NCBI RefSeq assembly: GCF_008085905.1
Contig: NZ_VSFF01000015.1
Span: 186,001 to 250,000 of the forward strand
Origin: Actinomadura syzygii
GTDB lineage: Bacteria; Actinomycetota; Actinomycetes; Streptosporangiales; Streptosporangiaceae
DNA: 64,000 bases
Direction of reading: 5' to 3'
Part shown: positions 40,392-48,759 of the stretch, one piece after another
Position numbering within the stretch: position 1 is the first letter of the stretch
How the letters are laid out: each line of letters opens with the position of its first letter
The notes under the pieces: model-generated
The model's input: the letters and a program-made list of their open reading frames with translations, nothing else
The model's database searches: none
What the model was told of the DNA's origin: nothing
Position numbers and translations under genes: made by a program

Positions 40392-40412
40392 CGCCCCCGA
40401 CGATCTCGTTAC

Positions 40413-40430
40413 CTACCAGACGGCTGGTAT
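40413..40430. promoter_or_regulatory. Operator O7 of the shared TetR-type regulon
   Basis: CTACCAGACGGCTGGTAT. The right arm runs into TATATT, a good -10 hexamer (40428-40433) for the MBL gene starting at 40476, so a repressor on O7 would block the promoter. Confidence 0.8.
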
Positions 40431-40475
40431 ATTCGAGGGACCGGGCGACGGCCGTCGGAGCGAGGGAACCCACCG

Positions 40476-41537
40476 ATGAGTGAACACGAGCCGGGGCCGG
40501 TGTCCCGCGTGCAGTGGGAGGCGTGGCGGCGAAAGTCGATCCCGCCGGTCGAGGATCTGGGCGGCGGGCTGTGGTCGATCCCCGTCCCGCTGCCGCTGGA
40601 GGCGCTGCGCTACGTCCTCGTCTACGCGCTGGAGCTGCCGGACGGCGTCGCCGTCATCGACGCGGGCTGGGACACCGCGGAGGCGTGGGACGCGCTCACC
40701 GCCGGCCTCGGCGCGGCCGGGTTCGGCGTCGCCGACGTCCGCGCCGTCCTGGTCACGCACATCCACCCCGACCACTACGGGCTGGCCCACCGCATCCGCG
40801 AGGAGTCGGGCGCGTGGATCGGCCTGCACCCGGCGGACGCGGCGCTGCTCGAAGTCCGCTACGACGACGTCGACACCCTGATCGAGGACAACCGCGTCCT
40901 GCTGGAGCGCATCGGCACCCCGGACGAGCAGGCCCGCGCGTCGATGGGCATGCGCCGCTTCGTCTCGGTCGCGCGGCCCGACCGCCTCATCGAGGACGGC
41001 CGGCGCCTGGACCTGCGCGGCTGGGACCTGCGCGCGGTCTGGACGCCCGGCCACTCCCCCGGCCACCTGTGCTTCACCGACCCCGGCCGCGGGCTGCTGT
41101 TCTCCGGCGACCACGTCCTGCCGAAGATCACGCCGAACATCTCGATGCACCCGCAGCAGCGCGCGAACCCGCTCCAGGACTTCTTCGACTCGCTGCGCAG
41201 GGTCGCCGGGCTGGACGTCCGGGAGGTCCTGCCCGCCCACGAGTACCGCTTCGCCGACCTGCCCGGACGGGTCGCGCACCTGCTCGAGCACCACGAGGAG
41301 CGGCTGGAGGAGATCGAGAAGGCGCTGCGCGAGCGGCCCGGCGCGGACTGCTGGCGGATCAGCAGCCGGCTCACCTGGTCGCGTCCCTGGGCGTCCTTCG
41401 ACACGCACTCCAAGCGCGCCGCCACCGGCGAGACGCTCGCCCACATGCTCCTGCTCGAACAGCGCGGACGGCTGGTCAGGTCGGGCGGCAGACCCGAGCG
41501 CTGGTGGCCGCCCGAGCTGCTTCCCGGCACCTTGTAA
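40476..41537 (+). CDS. Metallo-beta-lactamase fold hydrolase
   Basis: 353 residues. The zinc motif VLVTHIHPDHYGLAH (His-x-His-x-Asp-His), the third ligand in WTPGHSPGHLCF and the bridging Asp in LLFSGDHVLPKITPN define the fold, and AHEYRF carries a later His. A C-terminal helical extension (EERLEEIEKALRERPGADCW) resembles the winged-helix end of LACTB2-like hydrolases. Hydrolysis of an ester, thioester or lactone intermediate is plausible. Control by O7 places it in the same regulon. Confidence 0.9.
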   Translation: MSEHEPGPVSRVQWEAWRRKSIPPVEDLGGGLWSIPVPLPLEALRYVLVYALELPDGVAVIDAGWDTAEAWDALTAGLGAAGFGVADVRAVLVTHIHPDHYGLAHRIREESGAWIGLHPADAALLEVRYDDVDTLIEDNRVLLERIGTPDEQARASMGMRRFVSVARPDRLIEDGRRLDLRGWDLRAVWTPGHSPGHLCFTDPGRGLLFSGDHVLPKITPNISMHPQQRANPLQDFFDSLRRVAGLDVREVLPAHEYRFADLPGRVAHLLEHHEERLEEIEKALRERPGADCWRISSRLTWSRPWASFDTHSKRAATGETLAHMLLLEQRGRLVRSGGRPERWWPPELLPGTL

Positions 41538-41538
41538 C

Positions 41539-41556
41539 CTACCAGTCGTCTGATAG
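41539..41556. promoter_or_regulatory. Operator O8 of the shared TetR-type regulon
   Basis: CTACCAGTCGTCTGATAG begins two bases after the MBL stop codon and runs into TAGATT (41554-41559), a -10-like hexamer. It indicates a separate promoter for the amidohydrolase at 41584. Confidence 0.78.
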
Positions 41557-41583
41557 ATTAGAGGGACTGAGGAGGAGGTCCGC

Positions 41584-42777
41584 ATGCCATCTCGCCAACT
41601 CGGCTTCCCGGTGTTCGACGCCGACAACCACCTGTACGAGACGCGCGAAGCGCTGACCAGGCACCTGCCGGACGAGTACAAGGGCGCCATCGACTACGTC
41701 GAGGTCCACGGCCGCACGAAGATCGTCGTCCGCGGGCACATCAGCGACTACATCCCGAACCCGACGTTCGACCGCGTCGGCAAGCCGGGCGCGCAGGAGG
41801 AGTACTTCAAGCACGGCAACCCCGAGGGCAAGAGCATCCGGCAGATCATCGGCCGGGGCATCGACTGCCCGCCCGCCTTCCGCGAGGCCGGGCCGCGGCT
41901 TGAGCTGATGGACGAGCTCGGCCTCGGCTACTCGCTGATGATGCCGACGCTCGCCAGCCTCGTCGAGGAGCGCATGCGGGACGACCCCGACCTGTGCTCC
42001 GCCGCCGTCCACGCCCTCAACCGGTGGATGTCGGAGGACTGGCCGTTCGCCCACGAGGGCCGCATCTTCTCCACGCCCATCATCACGCCCGGCCTGGTCG
42101 ACAAGGCCATCGCCGAGCTGGAGTGGGTGCTCGACAAGGGCGCCAAGGTCGTGCTGATGCGTCCCGCTCCCGCGTGGGGCTACCAGGGGCCGCGCTCGTT
42201 CGCGCTGCCCGAGTACGACCCGTACTGGAAGCTGATCGAGGAGTCCGGCACGCTCGTCGTCTTCCACGCGTCCGACAGCGGCTACAACCGCTACTGGAAC
42301 GAGTGGGAGGGGACGCAGCTCGAGATGCAGGCGTTCGCGCAGCCGATGCCGTTCACCGCGGCGATGCGCAACGCGCACCGCGAGATCCAGGACGCCGTCA
42401 CCTCGATGATCTTCCACGGCGCGCTGTACCGGCACCCCGGCATCCGGATCGCGCTGATCGAGAACGGCGCCGGGTGGGTGCCCCACCTGCTGGAGCACCT
42501 CGACGAGACCTACGGGACGATGCCGCAGGTGTTCCCGGAGAAGCCGTCCGAGACGTTCAAGCGGAACTTCTACATGCACCCGTTCCACGAGGAGGACCCG
42601 CGCGGCCTGATCGACCTGCTCGGCTCCGACCGCATCATCTTCGGGTCCGACTACCCGCACGTGGAGGGGCTCGCCGACCCGCTGTCCTACGTGGACGAGC
42701 TCCAGGGCCTCGCCGACGCGGACATCCGCAAGATCATGGGCGGCAACATGATGGGCCTCCTGGGCGTCTCCGCCTGA
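41584..42777 (+). CDS. Amidohydrolase-2 family (TIM-barrel) protein
   Basis: 397 residues. It starts LGFPVFDADNHLYETREALTRHLP (Asp-x-x-His as first metal site) and has GTLVVFHASDSGYNRYWNEW, RHPGIRIALIENGAGWVPHLLEHLDETYG and the C-terminal IIFGSDYPHVEGLADP with the metal Asp. It is related to the proteins at 24254 and 54932 but to a different branch (PTLASLVEERMRDDPDLCSAAVHALNRWM). GAGGAGG precedes the ATG. Followed nine bases after its stop by the structured repeat copy C. The reaction is probably hydrolytic or decarboxylating, substrate unknown. Confidence 0.9.
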   Translation: MPSRQLGFPVFDADNHLYETREALTRHLPDEYKGAIDYVEVHGRTKIVVRGHISDYIPNPTFDRVGKPGAQEEYFKHGNPEGKSIRQIIGRGIDCPPAFREAGPRLELMDELGLGYSLMMPTLASLVEERMRDDPDLCSAAVHALNRWMSEDWPFAHEGRIFSTPIITPGLVDKAIAELEWVLDKGAKVVLMRPAPAWGYQGPRSFALPEYDPYWKLIEESGTLVVFHASDSGYNRYWNEWEGTQLEMQAFAQPMPFTAAMRNAHREIQDAVTSMIFHGALYRHPGIRIALIENGAGWVPHLLEHLDETYGTMPQVFPEKPSETFKRNFYMHPFHEEDPRGLIDLLGSDRIIFGSDYPHVEGLADPLSYVDELQGLADADIRKIMGGNMMGLLGVSA

Positions 42778-42785
42778 CCTGTCCG

Positions 42786-42866
42786 TCTGGGGGGCGACCC
42801 CCAGACCCCCAAGGCGCGGTCAGGTGATCCTCGCGCCGCTGGCGCGTCGCTGCGGTCACCTGACCG
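42786..42866 (+). repeat. Intergenic structured repeat, copy C
   Basis: Palindrome CTGGGGGGCGACCCCCAG (42787-42804), ACCCCCAAGG, then a two-tier hairpin. The outer stem is CGGTCAGGTGA (42817-42827) with TCACCTGACCG (42856-42866). The inner stem is CGCGCC with GGCGCG (42832-42846). The internal-loop bases are TCCT and TCGCTGCGG. Compared with copy B the outer stem has two changed base pairs, both compensated. Same orientation as the upstream gene. Confidence 0.87.
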
Positions 42867-42869
42867 ACG

Positions 42870-42904
42870 ACGGACCCCTGCCCCTTCCGCTGGTGGGGGT
42901 CCGT
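42870..42904 (+). terminator. Hairpin following repeat copy C
   Basis: ACGGACCCC (42870-42878) pairs with GGGGTCCGT (42896-42904), followed by TCCTAT. Together with copy C it probably ends the amidohydrolase transcript before the TetR gene. Confidence 0.55.
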
Positions 42905-42933
42905 TCCTATCCCGCATCCTCTAAGGTCGAGAC

Positions 42934-43575
42934 GTGGACGACGACAGCCCGGCTCAGCAGCCGCCCGCCGAGGAGCGGCCGTCCCGGCCGCGGGGGCGCC
43001 GCACGGCCGCGCTGCTGCTCGACGCCGCCGTGGAGGAGTTCACCGCGCACGGCTACCACGACGCGCGCATCGCCCGGATCGCCGAGCGCGCGGGGACGTC
43101 CTACGGCACCTTCTACCTGTACTTCACCGACAAGACCGACGTGCTCTGGGAGGCGCTGGAGCCGACCCGCACCGGGCTCGCGGACGTCCTGCGGACGCTC
43201 GGCCCGCTGGCGCCCGGCCCGGAGGGGCGGGCGGAGCTGGAGGCGTGGGTCCGCCGCTTCTGCGACCACCAGCAGCGGCACATGCCGATGTTCCGGGCGC
43301 TGGTCGAGGCGCAGGCCGCCGCCGAGGACATCGCCCGCAACGGCGTCGAGATGCTCGGCGAGTACCGCCGGATCCTCGCCGCCCGCATCCGGGAGAGCGA
43401 CGCGATCGGGATCGACCCGAACCTCGCCGCGCTCGTCATCTACGCGACGCTCGAACGGACGAACTTCACCTACTACTACGGCTCGCTCGTCGCCAGCTAC
43501 CGCGAGATCGTCACCGTGCTCACCGAGTTCGTCCACCGCTCGCTGTTCGGCGCCCCCGCCGCGTCCGCCGCCTGA
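42934..43575 (+). CDS. TetR family regulator
   Basis: 213 residues. The helix-turn-helix is ARIARIAERAGTSYGTFYLYFTDKTDVLWEAL, preceded by a basic arm SRPRGRRTAA. The C-terminal domain includes FRALVEAQAAAEDIARNGVEMLGEYRRIL and LAALVIYATLERTNFTYYYGSLVASYREIVTVL. The GTG at 42934 sits seven bases after TAAGGT, which could be either a weak ribosome site or a -10 box for a leaderless transcript. Convergent with another TetR at 43635. No regulon operator precedes it. Confidence 0.88.
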   Translation: MDDDSPAQQPPAEERPSRPRGRRTAALLLDAAVEEFTAHGYHDARIARIAERAGTSYGTFYLYFTDKTDVLWEALEPTRTGLADVLRTLGPLAPGPEGRAELEAWVRRFCDHQQRHMPMFRALVEAQAAAEDIARNGVEMLGEYRRILAARIRESDAIGIDPNLAALVIYATLERTNFTYYYGSLVASYREIVTVLTEFVHRSLFGAPAASAA

Positions 43576-43612
43576 CCTACACCGTCTGACCTACACCGCC
43601 TGACCCACGCGG
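43571..43612 (+). repeat. 14-bp tandem repeat over the TetR stop codon
   Basis: Three imperfect units CCTGACCTACACCG / TCTGACCTACACCG / CCTGACCCACGCGG. The first contains the TetR stop codon TGA. Probable slippage duplication in the gap between two convergent TetR genes. Confidence 0.7.
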
Positions 43613-43634
43613 CCCGGCGTGTGCAGGGCCGGGG

Positions 43635-44291
43635 CTAGCGGCCGCCGATGCGCAGGCGGGAGCCGGTGGGGACGCCGCCGCCGAAGAACGCCCGCTGGAT
43701 CATCACCGCGAGCGTGTCGTGCAGACGGTCGATGTCGATGTCGGAGTACTGCGAGCGGGCGTAGAAGTGGATGCGCTCGACCACCACGTACAGCAGGGCG
43801 GCGCGCAGCTCGGTCGGGACGTCGGACGTCGTCCCGGCGGCGTCGATCGGGCCGCAGAAGGCGGTGACGAGCTTCACGAACGCGGTGTCGGCCTCCTTGG
43901 CCAGCTCCGGGTCGAGCGGGGCGACGTTGTCGGTCCACGCCCTGATCACGCCGCTGAACCGGACGTGCAGCGCGTCGTAGTCGGCGAGGAACAGCCGCAG
44001 CCGGGCGCGGGCGTCCTCCTCGGGGCGCAGCGCGCCGAGCCGGTCGGCGAGCGCCCGCAGCTCGCGGAAGCAGTCGCCGCTCAGCTCGTGGAACAGGGCG
44101 CGCTTGTTCTCGAAGTACCGGTAGAACGTCGCCCGGGACGTGCCGGCCTGCCGGATCACGTCGTCGACCGTGGTCTTCGCGTAGCCGTGGCGGGCGAACG
44201 CCGCCAGGCCGGCCTCGGTCAACCTCGACCGGAGTCCGCTCTCCTGGCCGGCCGGAACCGGTTCGGCCAACGGGCTCGACCCCCTCGACAT
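43635..44291 (-). CDS. TetR family regulator
   Basis: 218 residues. The helix-turn-helix is KTTVDDVIRQAGTSRATFYRYFENKRALFHEL. The ligand domain has FLADYDALHVRFSGVIRAWTDNVAPLDPEL and TELRAALLYVVVERIHFYARSQYSDIDIDRLHDTLAVMIQRAFFGG. Convergent with the TetR gene at 42934 and read in the same direction as the ADH operon upstream, but with its own promoter region (44292-44491). Ribosome site weak. No copy of the CTACC-N8-GGTAG operator is found at its promoter, so it may control something else. Confidence 0.88.
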   Translation of the reverse strand: MSRGSSPLAEPVPAGQESGLRSRLTEAGLAAFARHGYAKTTVDDVIRQAGTSRATFYRYFENKRALFHELSGDCFRELRALADRLGALRPEEDARARLRLFLADYDALHVRFSGVIRAWTDNVAPLDPELAKEADTAFVKLVTAFCGPIDAAGTTSDVPTELRAALLYVVVERIHFYARSQYSDIDIDRLHDTLAVMIQRAFFGGGVPTGSRLRIGGR

Positions 44292-44359
44292 TCGACGCCT
44301 GTCGGTCCCGGCGCGCGGCGCGCCGGCGGCACCGGCCCGTCCCGCCGGGCGGTGCGAGC

Positions 44360-44411
44360 ATGGAGCTTACACGCTAATGACATGTGTGTATGCGACATCG
44401 TTGATCGATGC
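44360..44411 (-). promoter_or_regulatory. Probable promoter/operator of the TetR gene at 43635
   Basis: AT-richer stretch containing TTACAC...GTGTGTA and the perfect short inverted repeat CATCG-TTGAT-CGATG (44396-44410). Position about 70-120 bases upstream of the start codon fits autoregulation. No firm promoter boxes assigned. Confidence 0.35.
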
Positions 44412-44475
44412 CGGGTAACGCCCGTGACGTAGGCTTTCGCGCGAAGATTCACTGATGTCACCCTTGCGGGAAGGC

Positions 44476-44491
44476 GCGGCGGGTGCGCCGC
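44476..44491 (-). terminator. Short hairpin after the alcohol dehydrogenase gene
   Basis: GCGGCG (44476-44481) pairs with CGCCGC (44486-44491), immediately after the ADH stop codon. It is a weak candidate terminator for the 12-gene leftward operon. Confidence 0.4.
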
Positions 44492-45562
44492 TCAGGCGAC
44501 CGCGAGCACCCCGCGGTTCAGCCTCCCCCCGGCGAGGTCGTCGATGGCCGCGCCGATCCCGGCGAGGTCGTAGACGCGGCTCACCATGGCGTCCAGGTCG
44601 AAGCGCCCGGCACGGTACAGGCCGACCAGCAGCGGGATGTCGTGCTGCGGACGCGCCGCACCGTACCGGCAGCCGAGGATCGACTTGTTCTGGTACAGCG
44701 ACGCGACCTGGAAGGCGGCCTCCGCGTCGCGCGGCGGGACGCCGAGCAGCACGCACGTCCCGCCCCAGGCGAGCAGGTCGACGGCCTGCCTGATCAGGGA
44801 CGGGTGCCCGACGCACTCGAAGGCGTGGTCGACGCCGTCCGGCAGGCCGAGGTCGCGGACGGCGGCGGGCACGTCGCCCGCGGCGGACGCGTCGACGAAG
44901 TCGGTCGCGCCGAACCGCCGGGCCGTCTCCTCCTTGGCCGGGTTCGCGTCCACCACGACGATCCGCCCGGCGGCGGCGATCCGAGCCGCCTGGACGACCG
45001 ACTGCCCGATCCCGCCCGCGCCGATCACCAGCACCGTGTCCCCGGGCCGCACCTTCGCACGGTTGAGCACGGCGCCCGCGCCGGTCAGCACGGCGCAGCC
45101 GATCAGGCAGGCGGCGTCGAGCGACACGTCCGGGTCGATCACGACGGCCTGCGACTCGTGCACGACCGTCCGCTCCGCGAACACCCCGGCGTTCGCGAAC
45201 TGGTAGGCGGGCGCGCCGTCCAGGGTGAAGCGGTCGGCGCGGACGCCGAGCGAGGCGCGGCACAGCGTCGGCTCGCCGCGGTCGCAGGCGGCGCACCGGC
45301 CGCAGTTGCCGAGCGTCGTCAGCACGACGTGGTCGCCGGGCTCGACGTGGGAGACGGCGGGTCCGACCTCCTCGACGACCCCGGCGCCCTCGTGGCCCAT
45401 GACGACGGGGGTGGGGAACGGGATCGTCCCGTTCACGACCGACACGTCGCTGTGGCACAGCCCCGCCCGGTGGACGCGGACGGCCACCTCCCGCGGCCCC
45501 GGCGCCCGCACCGAGACGTCGTCGCGGACCTCCAGCTCGCCGGTCCAAACGATGCCGCGCAT
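44492..45562 (-). CDS. Zinc-dependent alcohol dehydrogenase (MDR family)
   Basis: 356 residues. Catalytic zinc ligands: Cys in AGLCHSDVSVV, His-Glu in MGHEGAGVVEEVG and Cys in LIGCAVLTGAG. Structural zinc: four Cys in CGRCAACDRGEPTLC. Rossmann motif VIGAGGIGQSVVQAARIAAAG with VVVDAN, where Asp predicts NAD. The layout matches class III-type or NDMA-dependent ADHs. Preceded by an aldehyde dehydrogenase, so the two would oxidise an alcohol to an acid. Last gene of the operon, with GGGAGGGGCACG before the ATG. Confidence 0.93.
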   Translation of the reverse strand: MRGIVWTGELEVRDDVSVRAPGPREVAVRVHRAGLCHSDVSVVNGTIPFPTPVVMGHEGAGVVEEVGPAVSHVEPGDHVVLTTLGNCGRCAACDRGEPTLCRASLGVRADRFTLDGAPAYQFANAGVFAERTVVHESQAVVIDPDVSLDAACLIGCAVLTGAGAVLNRAKVRPGDTVLVIGAGGIGQSVVQAARIAAAGRIVVVDANPAKEETARRFGATDFVDASAAGDVPAAVRDLGLPDGVDHAFECVGHPSLIRQAVDLLAWGGTCVLLGVPPRDAEAAFQVASLYQNKSILGCRYGAARPQHDIPLLVGLYRAGRFDLDAMVSRVYDLAGIGAAIDDLAGGRLNRGVLAVA

Positions 45563-45576
45563 CGTGCCCCTCCCGT

Positions 45577-47034
45577 TCATCCCGGCCATACCAGGCTCTG
45601 GAGTTCGGTGTAGGCGTGGAGGGCGAAGTCGCCGCCGTCCCGTCCCACGCCGCTCTTCTTGAATCCGCCGAACGGGGTCTCCGGGTTGCGGGCGACCGTG
45701 TTGATCCCGACGTTCCCGGCGCGCAGCCGCCGCGCCACGCGCATCGCGCGGACGGTGTCCCGCGACCAGACGTAGTCGTACAGCCCGAACTCGGTGTCGC
45801 CCGCGAGCGCGATCCCCTCCTCCTCGTCGTCGAACGGGATCGCCACGACGACCGGGCCGAAGATCTCCTCGCGGACGGCCCGCGAACCGGGCGCGCAGCC
45901 CGCGATCAGCGTCGGCGCGACGTAGAAGCCGCGGTCGAGGGGCGGACGCGCGCCGCCCGCCAGGACCGTCCCGCCGTCCGCCGCGCCGGCCCGGACGTAG
46001 GACTCGACCCGCTCCCGGTGCGCGCCGCTGATCAGCGGGCCGACGACCGTGTCCGGCGCGGCCGGGTCGCCGACCGGCAGCGCCCCCGCGATGGCCGCCA
46101 GCCGCTCGACCATCCGCTCGTACACGCCGCGCTGGACGATCAGCCGGGTCGGCGCGGTGCAGATCTGCCCGGAGTGGAACGTGTAGGTGCTGGCGGTGCC
46201 GCGCGCGGCGGCGTCGAGGTCGGCGTCGTCGAAGACGAGGCTCGCGCCCTTGCCGCCGAGTTCGAGGAGGAGGCGCTTGCAGTCGCGGCCGGCCGCCTCG
46301 GCGATCGCGGTGCCGACCGCCGTGCTGCCGGTGAAGCTCACCATGTCCACGTGCGGCGACGCGACCAGCGCCTCGGACGGTTCCGGCCCCGGCGCCACCA
46401 CGAGGTTGACCGCGCCGGGCGGCATGCCCGCCTCGTGCAGCGCGCCGACCAGCGCGATCACGCCCAGCGGGTCCTGCGGCGCGGGCTTGACGACGACCGT
46501 CGCGCCGACCGCGAGCGCCGGGCCGATCTTGCCGACGACGTTGGTGAGCGGCACGTTGTAGGACGTCACGCACGCGACCACCCCGACCGGCTGCCGGACG
46601 GCCATCGCGTTGACCAGCCCGCCGCGGCCGACCGGGTCGGCCGCGGGCGGCAGCGGGACCTCGGGCGACGCCGCGGCGGAGCGCGCGTACCGGCGCAGCC
46701 GCGCCACGGCGGCGGGCACCTGCGCGGTGCGGGTCATCGCGGTCGTCGCGCCGGTCTCGGCCTGGACGAGCGCGAACAGCTCGGCGTAGCGGGCCTCCAG
46801 CAGGTCGGCGGCCCGGTCGAGGATCTCGGCGCGCTTGTCGGGCGCGGTCCGCGACCAGGCGGGGAACGCGTCGGCGGCGGCCCGCGCGGCGCGGTCGGCG
46901 TCGGCGGCGGACGCGCTCGGCGCGAGCCCGACGACCTCCTCGGTGGCCGGGTTCACGACCGGGTAGGCGCCGCCCTCCCCGTCCACCCGCTCGCCGCCGA
47001 TCCACAGCCGCGCCGGGGTCTCCGTGGTGATCAT
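45577..47034 (-). CDS. Aldehyde dehydrogenase (NAD(P)+-dependent)
   Basis: 485 residues. Cofactor domain SYNVPLTNVVGKIGPALAVGATVVVKPAPQDP, the FTGSTAVGTAIAEAA loop, catalytic Glu in LLLELGGKGASLVFDDADLDAA and catalytic Cys in YTFHSGQICTAPTRLIV. The C-terminal EEIFGPVVVAIPFDDEEEGIALAGDTEFGLYDYVWS and NVGINTVARNPETPFGGFKKSGVGRDGGDFAL are typical. Oxidises an aldehyde to its acid, plausibly the product of the downstream ADH. Starts four bases after the stop of 47039-47842. Confidence 0.94.
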   Translation of the reverse strand: MITTETPARLWIGGERVDGEGGAYPVVNPATEEVVGLAPSASAADADRAARAAADAFPAWSRTAPDKRAEILDRAADLLEARYAELFALVQAETGATTAMTRTAQVPAAVARLRRYARSAAASPEVPLPPAADPVGRGGLVNAMAVRQPVGVVACVTSYNVPLTNVVGKIGPALAVGATVVVKPAPQDPLGVIALVGALHEAGMPPGAVNLVVAPGPEPSEALVASPHVDMVSFTGSTAVGTAIAEAAGRDCKRLLLELGGKGASLVFDDADLDAAARGTASTYTFHSGQICTAPTRLIVQRGVYERMVERLAAIAGALPVGDPAAPDTVVGPLISGAHRERVESYVRAGAADGGTVLAGGARPPLDRGFYVAPTLIAGCAPGSRAVREEIFGPVVVAIPFDDEEEGIALAGDTEFGLYDYVWSRDTVRAMRVARRLRAGNVGINTVARNPETPFGGFKKSGVGRDGGDFALHAYTELQSLVWPG

Positions 47035-47038
47035 CGGC

Positions 47039-47842
47039 TCACCACAGCTCGCCGGTGTAGGCGTCCGTGCCGACGACGGTCGGCAGGAACGGGGCGGCGA
47101 ACGTGACGCGTCCGGCGCCGCCCGCCTCGACCGCCTTCGCGTAGGCGCGGACGGCGTCCCAGCATTCGCGCGGGTCGCGCTCCAGGAACACGAGCTGGAC
47201 GACCCGTTCCGCGCTCCCGCCGGTGGTGCCCAGCGCCATCGGCGAACCGCCGCCGCCGTTCCCGGTCGGGCCGGAACGCGGCGTCCAGGACGAGACCGCG
47301 TCCACGCCGTCGGCCGCGAGCAGCCCGGCCGCCGGGCCGTCTTCGAGGTGGGCGCGCAGGCCGTCCGCGGTGCCGCCGTCCACCGGTTCGGCGGCGATCA
47401 CCGCGAGCCCCTTGTAGCCGTGGTCGAGCGCCAGCTCGATCGGCACGCCGTCGTCGTCGGCGTACCGGGCCGACTCGAACGTGTAGATGCCGGTGTGCGC
47501 GTGCGACCGCTCGGCGAAGCCCCGGCCGTTGTCGTACAGCCACCAGACGCGCTCCCCCGCCCAGGCGGTGTGCGCGTCCACCTTGCCCTTCAGGTACCAG
47601 TAGACGGAGAGGTAGGAGCCCGCGTCGAGCGGCTCGGCGAACGGGCTGTCCGCCGGGAAGCGCAGGTCCTTGAGCGCGCGGGGCGCGACCCAGCGGCCCC
47701 CGGCGAGGGCGTGCGGACCGTCCATGACGCCCGCGTAGAAGTGGTCGCGCTCGTACCAGCGGTTGTAGGCGACCTCGTGGCCGCGGTGCGGGTCCACCAT
47801 CGTGAACAGCATCGCGCCGACCTTGACCGGGTAGTCGTCCAT
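47039..47842 (-). CDS. Uncharacterised protein, possibly ferredoxin-like alpha-beta barrel (EthD-like)
   Basis: 267 residues. The N-terminal half has KVGAMLFTMVDPHRGHEVAYNRWYERDHFYAGVMDGPHALAGGRWVAPR broken by turns. The YNRWYERDHFYAG string resembles the His-bearing core of EthD/dimeric alpha-beta barrel proteins. The C-terminal half repeats the style (VVQLVFLERDPRECWDAVRAYAKAVEAG). I do not recognise a named family. The ATG shares a base with the LLM stop (TGATG), and ALDH follows four bases later, so it belongs to the operon. It could be a small-molecule-handling or oxidoreductase accessory protein. Confidence 0.7.
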   Translation of the reverse strand: MDDYPVKVGAMLFTMVDPHRGHEVAYNRWYERDHFYAGVMDGPHALAGGRWVAPRALKDLRFPADSPFAEPLDAGSYLSVYWYLKGKVDAHTAWAGERVWWLYDNGRGFAERSHAHTGIYTFESARYADDDGVPIELALDHGYKGLAVIAAEPVDGGTADGLRAHLEDGPAAGLLAADGVDAVSSWTPRSGPTGNGGGGSPMALGTTGGSAERVVQLVFLERDPRECWDAVRAYAKAVEAGGAGRVTFAAPFLPTVVGTDAYTGELW

Positions 47843-48759
47843 CAGCCTTCCCCTCCGCCGCCGGCGAGCGGCATGACCTCGTGCGCGAACGCGGCGATCT
47901 GGTCGACGAGCTCCTCGTGCCCGCGGACCGGGAACGAGAGCTGCACGTGCGTGACGCCCAGCTCGGCCTCCGCCCGCAGCAGCGCGGCGATCTTCTCCGG
48001 CTCCCCGGTGACGGCGCGCTCCGGAACGCCGTCGTGCGGGACGCCCACGTACACGTGCATGCCGCCGCCGACCGCGAACGGGGCGTCCGCGCGTCCCGCC
48101 GCCGCGAGCCGGGCGCGCAGCGCGGACACGGCCGCGGCCGTCCCCCCGGGCGGCGGGCCCTGCGGCAGCCAGCCGTCGCCGAGCCGCGCGGCCCGGTCGA
48201 TCGCGGCGGGCGACGAGCCGCCGATCCAGATCGGCGGGCCGCCCGGCTGGACCGGACGCGGGCGCTGGCCGCCGTCCCCGCCGCCCCACTCGTCCGCGAA
48301 CCTGGCCCGGATGGCGCGGACGGCCTCGTCCGTCCGGCGGCCGCGCTCGGCGAACGGGACGCCGAGCAGCGCGAACTCGCCTTCGAGGTGTCCCGCCCCG
48401 ACGCCGAGCACGGCCCGGCCGCCGGACAGCGCGTCCAGCGTCGCGAACGCCTTCGCCGTCAGCAGCGGGTTGCGGTACGCGACGACGTACACGTGCGACA
48501 TCAGCTTCACGCGCCGCGTGATCCCGGCCAGCCAGCCGAGCGTGGCGACCGTGTCGTACCAGGTCGTCGTCATGCGCGGGGCGTGCTCGCGCGGGATGGC
48601 GACGTGGTCGCAGACGGCGACGTAGTCGAACCCGTGCGCGTCGCACGCCTGCGCGACGGCGGCGATCTCGGCGGGCCCCGCGTCGCGCTCCCACGGTTGG
48701 GCGAACAGCGTCGACTGCGCCTGCACGGGCAACTGGAGCCCGAAAGTCAGCCCGCTCAC
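47842..48759 (-). CDS. LLM class oxidoreductase
   Basis: 305 residues with the luciferase-like barrel. It shows GLQLPVQAQSTLFAQPWERDAGPAEIAAVAQACDAHGFDYVAVCDHVAIP at the N-terminus (in segments), VKLMSHVYVVAYRNPLLTAKAFATLDALSGGRAVLGVGAGHLEGEF, and IWIGGSSPAAIDRAARLGDGWLP. Different branch from the LLM at 11349. Probably F420- or FMN-dependent. The GTG start overlaps the CoA-ligase stop (GTGA). No ribosome site stronger than ordinary. Confidence 0.89.
   Translation of the reverse strand: MSGLTFGLQLPVQAQSTLFAQPWERDAGPAEIAAVAQACDAHGFDYVAVCDHVAIPREHAPRMTTTWYDTVATLGWLAGITRRVKLMSHVYVVAYRNPLLTAKAFATLDALSGGRAVLGVGAGHLEGEFALLGVPFAERGRRTDEAVRAIRARFADEWGGGDGGQRPRPVQPGGPPIWIGGSSPAAIDRAARLGDGWLPQGPPPGGTAAAVSALRARLAAAGRADAPFAVGGGMHVYVGVPHDGVPERAVTGEPEKIAALLRAEAELGVTHVQLSFPVRGHEELVDQIAAFAHEVMPLAGGGGEG

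Noticed and set aside
42927..42936. Leaderless start of the TetR at 42934
   Set aside because: TAAGGT seven bases upstream fits a -10 box, but no convincing -35 was found and the same bases can serve as a weak ribosome site, so I do not claim it.
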